A stretch of DNA of 19,640 bases from the NCBI GenBank assembly GCA_900546635.1, contig URDS01000041.1, positions 1 through 19,640 on the forward strand. Reading direction: 5' to 3'. The translations under genes and the position numbers were made by a program. The stretch is from an uncultured Eubacteriales bacterium (GTDB lineage: Bacteria > Bacillota > Clostridia > Oscillospirales > CAG-272). The notes below the pieces were generated by a model. The model had not been told where the DNA came from. It worked only from the letters and a program-made list of their open reading frames with translations, and made no database searches. This document shows positions 7,698-13,950 of the stretch, in pieces. The stretch's first letter is position 1, and every line of letters starts with the position of its first letter.

Positions 7698-7731
7698 CAA
7701 AGAATGCCGCCGGTTCCGGCGGCATTCTTTG
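7698..7731 (+). terminator. Hairpin between scfA and scfB, possible attenuator
   Basis: AAAGAATGCCGCC (7699-7711) pairs perfectly with GGCGGCATTCTTT (7718-7730); a further G-C closes a GTTC loop and C7698-G7731 extends the base. Only three T fall at the 3' arm and the next bases are GGG, so termination is probably partial. It would favour many copies of the small precursor per maturase, or protect the scfA message from 3' decay. Confidence 0.6.
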
Positions 7732-7790
7732 GGTCTGCCGCAAAACTTCACATTCCGGACTGTTCCGAAAATACCCGCGGAGGAATCTTT

Positions 7791-9173
7791 ATGGTACATC
7801 AATATAAATTAAACAACTATAATATCGTGCTGGACACCTGCTCCGGCTCCGTACATTCGGTAGACGACGTGGCCTATGACATGATCGCGCTGGTTCCCGA
7901 AAAATCCCCGGAGGAAATCATAGCGGCCATGCTTGAAAAATACGGCGCGCGGCCGGATGTGACCGAAGCGGATCTGCGCCTGTGCCTGTGTGACATTGCG
8001 CGTCTGCGGGATGCCGGAAAGCTGTTCACGCCCGACACCTTTTCCGATATGGCCGGCGCGCTCAAACAGCGCGGCGGCAACGTCATAAAGGCGCTCTGCC
8101 TGCATGTGGCGCATACCTGCAACCTAAACTGCTCGTATTGCTTTGCCAGCCAGGGAAAATATCACGGCGACCGCGCGCTGATGCCTTTTGAGGTGGGAAA
8201 ACGCGCGCTCGACTTTTTGATCGAAAATTCCGGAACGCGCAAAAATCTTGAGGTGGACTTCTTCGGCGGCGAACCGCTGATGAACTGGGACGTGGTCAAA
8301 AAGCTCGTTGCCTACGCGCGTTCCTGCGAGAAAATACACGGCAAGAATTTCCGTTTTACCCTGACCACAAACGGTATGCTGATCGACGACGATGTTATTG
8401 AGTTCGCCAACCGGGAAATGAGCAACGTGGTGCTCAGTCTGGACGGCCGACGGGAAATTCACGACCGGCTGCGCGTTGACTACGCGGGCAACGGAAGCTA
8501 TGACAAGATCGTGCCCAAATTCCAAAAGCTGGTTGCGGCCAGAAACGGCAAAAACTACTATATGCGCGGCACCTTTACCCATGCCAATCCGGATTTTACA
8601 AACGACGTATTCCACATGGCCGACCTCGGCTTTACGGAACTGAGCATGGAACCGGCGGTTCTGCCCCCGGACGATCCCGCCGCGCTGAACGCGGAGGATC
8701 TGGAAATCGTAAAGCAAGAGTACGAACGGCTCGCCGCGGACATGCTTCGGCGCGAAGCGGAGGGAAAGCCCATCACGTTCTACCACTACATGCTCGACCT
8801 GGAGGAGGGGCCGTGCATCTACAAGCGCATTTCGGGCTGCGGTTCGGGCACGGAGTATATGGCCGTGACCCCTTGGGGCGATTTATATCCCTGCCATCAG
8901 TTTGTGGGCGAGGAGGCCTACAAGCTCGGCAACATCTGGGACGGCGTGACCAATGCGGAACTGCGCGAAAGCTTCCGAACCTGCAACGCCTACAGCCGCC
9001 CGGAATGCGCCGACTGCTGGGCAAAGCTGTACTGTTCGGGCGGCTGCGCCGCAAACGCCTACCACGCGACGGGCAGCATCAAGGGAATCTACAAGCCCGG
9101 CTGCGAACTTTTCCGCAAGCGCATTGAATGCGCGATCATGATGCGGGTAGCCGAGCAGGATCTACATAAATGA
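7791..9173 (+). CDS. scfB: SCIFF peptide maturase, radical SAM/SPASM
   Basis: A 460-residue iron-sulfur enzyme predicted to form thioether crosslinks in the peptide encoded just upstream, in the cytoplasm. The N-terminal 85 residues (MVHQYKLNNYNIVLD, SVDDVAYDM) resemble the RiPP recognition element that binds the leader. The radical SAM site is Cys110-x3-Cys114-x2-Cys117, followed by FFGGEP (157-162). The C-terminal SPASM region carries Cys342, 350, 368, 398, 406, 409, 415, 419 and 438, enough for two auxiliary 4Fe-4S clusters. Length is normal for the family. The ATG at 7791 is chosen because GGAGG lies 7 nt before it and the protein begins in the family style; a 34-codon upstream extension only translates the intergenic hairpin. 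Its stop overlaps the next start (ATGA). Confidence 0.95.
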   Translation: MVHQYKLNNYNIVLDTCSGSVHSVDDVAYDMIALVPEKSPEEIIAAMLEKYGARPDVTEADLRLCLCDIARLRDAGKLFTPDTFSDMAGALKQRGGNVIKALCLHVAHTCNLNCSYCFASQGKYHGDRALMPFEVGKRALDFLIENSGTRKNLEVDFFGGEPLMNWDVVKKLVAYARSCEKIHGKNFRFTLTTNGMLIDDDVIEFANREMSNVVLSLDGRREIHDRLRVDYAGNGSYDKIVPKFQKLVAARNGKNYYMRGTFTHANPDFTNDVFHMADLGFTELSMEPAVLPPDDPAALNAEDLEIVKQEYERLAADMLRREAEGKPITFYHYMLDLEEGPCIYKRISGCGSGTEYMAVTPWGDLYPCHQFVGEEAYKLGNIWDGVTNAELRESFRTCNAYSRPECADCWAKLYCSGGCAANAYHATGSIKGIYKPGCELFRKRIECAIMMRVAEQDLHK

Positions 9174-10501
9174 ACACGCCGATTTTGGATTTTCTGAACC
9201 GGTATGCCGCCTCCGGCGCGGCAAGGCTCCACATGCCGGGACACAAGGGGCGGCCCATGCTTGGCTGCGAGTCCTTCGACATCACCGAAATCGACGGCGC
9301 GGACTCGCTGTACGAAGCCGACGGCATCATCGCGCAAAGCGAAGCCAACGCGGCGGCGCTCTTCGGCAGCGCGCGGACGCTGTATTCTACGGAGGGGTCA
9401 AGTCAGTGCATCCGGGCGATGCTGTATCTTTTGCTGACCTGCCGAAAAGAAAATACGTCTCCGGTCATTTTGGCCGGTCGAAATGTGCATAAAGCCTTTG
9501 TTTACGCGGCGGCGCTCTTAGATTTTGAAGTGGTTTGGCTGTGGCCGGAAGAAAACCGTTCCCTTTGCAGCTGCCAAATCTCCGAAAATCAGCTTGAAGC
9601 GGCGCTTTCCGGCATGAAAGCCGCTCCGGCCGCCGTATATCTGACAAGCCCGGACTATTTAGGCGGCACGGCGGACATCGCGGCGCTTGCGGCTGTCTGC
9701 CGCCGGCACGGCGTTCCGCTCGCCGTGGACAACGCGCACGGCGCCTATCTGCATTTTATGCAGACGCCCTGCCACCCGCTGGATCTCGGCGCGGACATCT
9801 GCTGCGACAGCGCGCACAAAACGCTGCCGGCGCTGACCGGCGGCGCCTATCTGCACATCGCCAAAAGCGCGCCCGCCGCCTACAGCGCCAATGCCAAAAG
9901 CGCGATGGCGCTGTTCGGCTCCACAAGCCCGTCCTACCTGATTCTCGCTTCGCTTGACCATTGCTGCCGCTATCTTGCCGAGGGCTACCGCCAGCGTCTT
10001 TCGCAGACTGTGGCAATGCTTTGCAAACTGCGAAGCGAACTGCAAAGCCGCGGCCTGCTTCTGCCCGAAAGCGATCCGCTGCGGCTGACCTTTGAGGCGG
10101 CGGGGCACGGATTTACGCTGGCCGAGCGCCTGCGCGCCTTTGGCGGCGTATGCGAATACGCGGATCCCGATTTTCTTGTGCTGATGCTGACGCCGGAAAA
10201 CACAAAAAAGGATTTTGAACTGATTTTAAATGCGTTCGAGGACCCCGGTTTTTCCGCGCAGCCGGCCGGGAAGCTGCCCCTCGCAAAAGGCGAGGCAGTT
10301 TTTTCAATCCGCAAGGCGCTCTTTCACCCGCACGAAGCAGTCCCCGCAAGTAAAGCGCTCGGACGCATCTGCGGCGCGCCTATGGTCAGCTGTCCGCCCG
10401 CGATTCCGATCGCGGTGTCCGGCGAGCGAATCTACGGCGAAGCCGTCGAACTCTTCCGATATTACGGGATCGACACGGTGGATGTGCTGACCGAAAAATA
10501 A
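9170..10501 (+). CDS. Orn/Lys/Arg decarboxylase family PLP enzyme
   Basis: A 443-residue fold-type I PLP enzyme. The family hallmark HMPGHKG is at 21-27, TEGSSQ at 74-79, the cofactor aspartate in VDNAHGAY at 187, and the Schiff-base lysine Lys217 in SAHKTLP. The end of the protein (about 365-443, with FSIRKALFHPHEA and PPAIPIAVSGE) matches the short C-terminal domain of this family. It is somewhat shorter than Bacillus SpeA or YaaO (about 480-490 residues), and the substrate (arginine, lysine, ornithine or another) cannot be assigned. The ATG shares four bases with the scfB stop, so translation is coupled and there is no separate ribosome site need. The link to scfB may reflect a shared process or simply a conserved neighbourhood; a peptide-modifying role is speculative. 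Confidence 0.88.
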   Translation: MNTPILDFLNRYAASGAARLHMPGHKGRPMLGCESFDITEIDGADSLYEADGIIAQSEANAAALFGSARTLYSTEGSSQCIRAMLYLLLTCRKENTSPVILAGRNVHKAFVYAAALLDFEVVWLWPEENRSLCSCQISENQLEAALSGMKAAPAAVYLTSPDYLGGTADIAALAAVCRRHGVPLAVDNAHGAYLHFMQTPCHPLDLGADICCDSAHKTLPALTGGAYLHIAKSAPAAYSANAKSAMALFGSTSPSYLILASLDHCCRYLAEGYRQRLSQTVAMLCKLRSELQSRGLLLPESDPLRLTFEAAGHGFTLAERLRAFGGVCEYADPDFLVLMLTPENTKKDFELILNAFEDPGFSAQPAGKLPLAKGEAVFSIRKALFHPHEAVPASKALGRICGAPMVSCPPAIPIAVSGERIYGEAVELFRYYGIDTVDVLTEK

Positions 10502-10601
10502 TCCGTATATCCGGGAATCACGCGGAGCGACCGGGAGTATAAGCTCTGCCTGCGCCGCCGGTATGCCCGTATGCCCGCCGTACAGCATACCGCGCACGCA
10601 A

Positions 10602-10729
10602 AATACCGCTTGCACAGAATACCGCTTGCACAGAATACCGCTTGCGCAGAATACCGCTTGCGCAGAATACCGCTTGCACAGAATACCGCTTGCGCAGAAT
10701 ACCGCTTGCGCAAAATACCGCTTGCGCAA
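10602..10729 (+). repeat. Tandem array of eight 16-bp repeats
   Basis: Eight head-to-tail units of AATACCGCTTGCRCAR with no spacers. Units 1, 2 and 5 read TTGCACAG; 3, 4 and 6 read TTGCGCAG; 7 and 8 read TTGCGCAA, an exact palindrome. A degenerate unit (12 of 16) precedes at 10586-10601 and a decayed one follows. Because 16 is not a multiple of three and no frame meets a stop, long spurious open frames run through the array on both strands. It lies between the PLP gene and the argS promoter. Confidence 0.95.
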
Positions 10730-10768
10730 AATATACCGTCCGGCTTATACACGAAACACGCTGAAAAA

Positions 10769-10791
10769 GCGCGGCGGCGCGAACGCCGCGC
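10769..10791. other. GC-rich hairpin between repeat array and argS promoter
   Basis: GCGCGGCG (10769-10776) pairs perfectly with CGCCGCGC (10784-10791) around a 7-nt loop. Five A precede it, but no T-run follows on the plus strand; on the minus strand TTTTT would follow, so it could terminate leftward transcription. Confidence 0.5.
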
Positions 10792-10820
10792 GCTATGTGC
10801 GCAATCGGGGCAAAAAGTTC

Positions 10821-10849
10821 TTGAAATACCTGCACTTTTGGTGTATAAT
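10821..10849 (+). promoter_or_regulatory. Promoter of argS
   Basis: TTGAAA (10821-10826), exactly 17 bp, then perfect TATAAT (10844-10849), about 40 bp before the argS start. Confidence 0.9.
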
Positions 10850-10890
10850 AAAATAATTAATTACAGTCTTATCATAAGGGGAACTGCCGT

Positions 10891-12582
10891 ATGCTTGAGA
10901 TCAAACAACAAATCGCCGCCGCACTGGCCGAAGCGACGGGCGGCGCGTGCGCCGCGTCTGAAATCGCCGCCGCGCTGGAATATCCTCCCTCCGCCGAAAT
11001 GGGCGACCTTGCGTTTCCATGCTTCCGGCTGAGCCGCGTTTTGAAAAAAGCGCCGCCCGCGATTGCGGCAGCCCTGTCTCAATCCTTTGCATCGCCGGCC
11101 GTAGCGCGCGCCGAGGCGGCGGGCGGCTATTTGAATCTGTTTTTAGACAAGGAATATCTCGCGCGCCATGTCATCGAGCGCACCGTATTTTCGGACAAGC
11201 CCTACGGTTCGTCCGACGTTGGCGCGGGCCGCACCGTCGTACTCGACTATTCCTCGCCGAACGTGGCCAAGCCCTTTCACATCGGGCATCTCGGCACGAC
11301 CGTGATCGGCCATTCCCTGAAAAAACTGCATCAGTTTGCCGGATATACCTGCGTCGGGATCAACCATCTCGGCGATTGGGGCACCCAGTTCGGAAAGCTG
11401 ATCGTCGCCTACCGCAAATGGGGCGACAAAGAGACGATCGAACACGGCGAAATCGACGCGCTTGTTTCGCTGTACGTCCGCTTTCATACCGAAGCTGAAA
11501 ACGACCCGTCGCTTGAAGACGCCGCGCGCGCGGAATTTGCCAAGCTGGAGGCCGGAGACGAGGAAAATCTCGCACTTTGGAAATGGTTTGTCGAACTTAG
11601 CCTGCGCGAATATCAAAAAACCTACGCCCTGCTCGGTATCAGCTTTGACAGCTACAACGGCGAAAGTTTTTATACCGATAAAATGCCCGCACAAGTCGAG
11701 CGCCTGCGTGAAAAAGGGCTGCTCAAACTGGACGACGGCGCATCCGTGGTTGATCTTGAACCTTACGGAATGCCGCCCTGCCTGATTCTCAAGCGCGATG
11801 GCTCTACGCTCTATCCGACCCGCGACATCGCCGCAGCGGTCTACCGTATGCAGACCTATGATTTCGACAAATGCATTTACGTTACGAGCGCGGGACAGTC
11901 GCTGCACTTTGCGCAGTGGTTCAAGGTCGTCGAACTGATGGGCTACGACTGGTTTAACAAGCTGGTGCACGTCCCGTACGGCACGGTTTCCATCGGCGGC
12001 GAAAAGCTCGCCACCCGCACCGGCAACGTCGTTCTGCTCAAGGACCTGTTTGCGCAGGCGATTGAAAAATCGCGCGCCATTGTCGAGGAAAAAAATCCGG
12101 GACTGGAAAACAAGGACGAGGTGGCCGAGGCCGTGGGCGTCGGCGCTATCGTGTTTCACTACCTCTCGAACAGCCGCATCAAGGACATCAGCTTTGTAAT
12201 TGAGGACGCCCTCTCCTTTGAGGGCAACACCGGCCCCTATGCGCAGTACACCTACGCGCGCACCCGCAGCATTCTGCGCCGCGCGGATGAAGCGCCGCAA
12301 AACGCCGTGCATATCACCGCTCCCGAGGAGGGCGAGCTTGCCAAAGTGCTCTCCCGCTTCCCCGAGCGTGTAAACGGCGCGATTGCCGAGTACGAGCCCT
12401 CCATCATCACCCGGTATATTCTCGATGTGTGCGCGGCGTTCAACCGTTTCTATCACGAATGTCCCATTCTCTCCGCCGACGGAGAGACGCGCGCTATGCG
12501 CCTGAATCTCGTGCGCGCAACAAGTGAGGTGCTGGGCAATGCGCTCGACCTGATCTGTCTGAAAAAGCCCGAACAAATTTAA
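10891..12582 (+). CDS. argS: Arginyl-tRNA synthetase
   Basis: A 563-residue class I synthetase that charges tRNA-Arg. The N-terminal additional domain (1-110) carries the tRNA D-loop-binding fold, HIGH is at 130-133 within SSPNVAKPFHIGHLGTT, the KMSKS-equivalent is GGEKLATRTGN around 370-380, and the C-terminal DALR anticodon-binding domain begins near 445 (SFEGNTGPYAQYTYARTRSI). Length is normal for bacterial ArgRS. AAGGGG lies 9 nt before the ATG. It has its own consensus promoter and is followed by yebC after 94 bp. Confidence 0.97.
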   Translation: MLEIKQQIAAALAEATGGACAASEIAAALEYPPSAEMGDLAFPCFRLSRVLKKAPPAIAAALSQSFASPAVARAEAAGGYLNLFLDKEYLARHVIERTVFSDKPYGSSDVGAGRTVVLDYSSPNVAKPFHIGHLGTTVIGHSLKKLHQFAGYTCVGINHLGDWGTQFGKLIVAYRKWGDKETIEHGEIDALVSLYVRFHTEAENDPSLEDAARAEFAKLEAGDEENLALWKWFVELSLREYQKTYALLGISFDSYNGESFYTDKMPAQVERLREKGLLKLDDGASVVDLEPYGMPPCLILKRDGSTLYPTRDIAAAVYRMQTYDFDKCIYVTSAGQSLHFAQWFKVVELMGYDWFNKLVHVPYGTVSIGGEKLATRTGNVVLLKDLFAQAIEKSRAIVEEKNPGLENKDEVAEAVGVGAIVFHYLSNSRIKDISFVIEDALSFEGNTGPYAQYTYARTRSILRRADEAPQNAVHITAPEEGELAKVLSRFPERVNGAIAEYEPSIITRYILDVCAAFNRFYHECPILSADGETRAMRLNLVRATSEVLGNALDLICLKKPEQI

Positions 12583-12593
12583 TCATAAGAAAA

Positions 12594-12637
12594 GCGCCCA
12601 TTTCGGCGCGGCAGCGCCGTCAGACCGCCGTCTGCCG
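12594..12637 (+). other. Competing GC-rich hairpins between argS and yebC
   Basis: Three overlapping stems can form: GCGCC/GGCGC (12594-12609), CGGCGC/GCGCCG (12604-12619) and CGGCAG/CTGCCG (12609-12637). None has a T-run, so read-through from argS to yebC is likely; no promoter is evident for yebC. Confidence 0.4.
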
Positions 12638-12676
12638 GAATACGCAAAACAGAACGATTCATTTAGGAGAAACAGT

Positions 12677-13399
12677 ATGTCTGGACACAGCAAATGGAAA
12701 AACATCATGCACAAAAAGGAGAAAACCGACGCGCAGCGCGCCAAGGTTTTCACCAAGATCGGTAAGGAAATGGCCGTCGCCATCCGCGAAGGCGGGGCGG
12801 ACCCGGTATCCAACTCCAAACTGCGCGATCTGATTCAAAAAGCCAAAGCCAACAACGTACCGAACGACAACATCGACCGGATCATCAAAAAATTCTCAGG
12901 CGACAACAACATCGCATACGACGAGATCACCTATGAGGGTTACGGCCCCTGCGGCGTGGCCGTCATTGTCGAAGCCACGACCGACAACCGCAACCGTACA
13001 GCCTCGGAGGTGCGCCACTATTTCGATAAATTCGGCGGCAATCTCGGCCAGAACGGCTGTGTCAGCTACCTTTTTGAGACCAAGGGCGTCATTCTGATCG
13101 AACAAGACGGCAAAATCGACGAGGACAAGCTGATGGAAAGCGCGCTGGAAGCGGGCGCTTCCGACTTTTCGTCCGAGGACGGCTGCTTTGAAATCTATAC
13201 GGAGGCCTCCGACCTCTATGCGGTGAAAGAAGCGCTGGAGGCGGCCGGGTACGCGATTCTGTCTGCGGAAACCGACCGGATCCCGTCCACTTATGTGACG
13301 CTTGAAAACGAAGAGGACATCCGCCACATGCAGCTGCTTTTGGACAACCTTGAGGAAAACGACGACGTGAGCGACGTCTACCACAACTGGGAAGCGTAA
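12677..13399 (+). CDS. yebC: YebC/PmpR (TACO1) family protein
   Basis: A 240-residue protein with the family opening MSGHSKWKNIMHKKEKTDAQRAKVFTKIG shortened to its key parts: SGHSKW, the KTDAQRAKVFTK helix and the NVPNDNIDRIIKK loop in the first 75 residues, then the acidic middle and C-terminal domains (EGYGPCGVA, RTASEVRHYFDKFGGNLG). Members were named transcriptional regulators, but more recent work ties them to translation, where they relieve ribosome stalling at proline-rich stretches. Its place between argS and ileS fits a translation role. AGGAGA lies 6 nt before the ATG; length is normal. Confidence 0.95.
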   Translation: MSGHSKWKNIMHKKEKTDAQRAKVFTKIGKEMAVAIREGGADPVSNSKLRDLIQKAKANNVPNDNIDRIIKKFSGDNNIAYDEITYEGYGPCGVAVIVEATTDNRNRTASEVRHYFDKFGGNLGQNGCVSYLFETKGVILIEQDGKIDEDKLMESALEAGASDFSSEDGCFEIYTEASDLYAVKEALEAAGYAILSAETDRIPSTYVTLENEEDIRHMQLLLDNLEENDDVSDVYHNWEA

Positions 13400-13405
13400 A
13401 ACGGG

Positions 13406-13438
13406 ATTTTGGGCGCACGCGCCGCGTGCGCCCAAAAT
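13406..13438 (+). terminator. Strong hairpin after yebC, possible terminator
   Basis: ATTTTGGGCGCACGC (13406-13420) pairs perfectly with its complement at 13424-13438 around GCC. The T-run is on the 5' arm and the A-run on the 3' arm, the reverse of a canonical terminator, so its activity is uncertain. It does sit at the right place, before the ileS promoter. Confidence 0.45.
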
Positions 13439-13490
13439 AACCGAGCGCGGATATTTTTGCCGCGATGCGGCCGAAATAAGCCTTTTTCTG

Positions 13491-13519
13491 TTGACAAGAA
13501 AAACAGATTGTGTTATATT
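13491..13519 (+). promoter_or_regulatory. Promoter of the ileS T-box transcript
   Basis: Perfect TTGACA (13491-13496), 17-bp spacer, TATATT (13514-13519). Transcription would begin near 13526, at the start of the T-box leader. Confidence 0.9.
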
Positions 13520-13524
13520 AAAAT

Positions 13525-13756
13525 TTGAAGAAAATAAAGCGTAGATGAAGACAGTAGCTTTTCGTGAAAGGCGCAGCGAACCGGGGAGGGTGCGAGCCCG
13601 GTGCAAGTATGCGAAAAAGCGAACATCACTTCGGAGCGCGTCCGCAAACGCTTTCGCCGGTAGCGGACGACGGTTTTCCCCCGTTACAGGGAAGCCATAT
13701 GACGGTATGCGCAAAAGGTGGTTTCTCCCCTCGTCCTTTTGACGGGGGATTTTTTG
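13525..13756 (+). ncRNA. T-box riboswitch, isoleucine-specific
   Basis: A class I (transcriptional) T-box leader. Visible parts in order: the AGTA motif at 13553-13556; the Stem I apical helix CCGGG/CCCGG (13581-13601) enclosing GAGGGTGCGAG; the specifier region GAACATCACTTCGGAGC, with Ile codon ATC at 13625-13627; a further stem GTCCGC/GCGGAC (13640-13668); the T-box GGTGG at 13717-13721; and the terminator. GGGA at 13689-13692 can pair with TCCC (13726-13729), which also belongs to the terminator stem, so the two folds exclude each other. Uncharged tRNA-Ile would bind and permit transcription of ileS. The second half of the T-box (TTTCTCC) departs from the usual ACCGCG. Confidence 0.9.
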
Positions 13757-13759
13757 TTT
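13726..13759 (+). terminator. T-box intrinsic terminator
   Basis: TCCCC and CGTC (13726-13735, one bulged T) pair with GACG and GGGGA (13741-13749) around CTTTT, followed by TTTTTT-G-TTTT. It is the regulated terminator of the T-box. Confidence 0.9.
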
Positions 13760-13835
13760 TCAACCGCTTTCCCACCGCCGTCTGCAAAATTTTTCGGGAG
13801 CGAGTCTCAATCGTGTTCCCATAGCCGTTTGCAAG

Positions 13836-13869
13836 TTTTTTGAGAACGGTTTGAACCGTTCCGAAAAAA
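13836..13869. other. 34-bp near-palindrome in the ileS leader
   Basis: TTTTTT-GA-GAACGGTT, central TG, AACCGTTC-CG-AAAAAA: 14 of 16 arm positions are complementary. It lies between the T-box terminator and the ileS start, in an otherwise gene-free 190-bp leader segment (13760-13950). The T-run is on the 5' side, so it is not a terminator on either strand. Confidence 0.75.
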
Positions 13870-13950
13870 CCGCGGTCGCCGCTGCGGCCGTTCCGATAGA
13901 AAAATTCAGCAATAACAGGGCAAGCCCCTTATTTGAAACAAGGAGATCGT

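Noticed and set aside
7689..7790. 34-codon N-terminal extension of the SCIFF maturase
   Set aside because: It translates the intergenic hairpin, has no ribosome site, and the protein starting at 7791 has a good site and a family-like N-terminus.
10602..10729. CRISPR array
   Set aside because: Units are 16 bp and directly adjacent, with no spacers and no cas genes nearby.
10518..10856. Repetitive proteins encoded in several frames across the 16-bp array
   Set aside because: Open frames arise because the repeat has no stop in any frame; no ribosome site or codon signature favours one, and both strands are equally open.
11143..12576. Long minus-strand open frame opposite argS (and similar ones opposite ileS)
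   Set aside because: Shadow frames of highly conserved synthetase genes with no protein features.
13545..13824. Small open frames inside the ileS leader
   Set aside because: The region is accounted for by T-box structure; the frames lack ribosome sites and cross the terminator.
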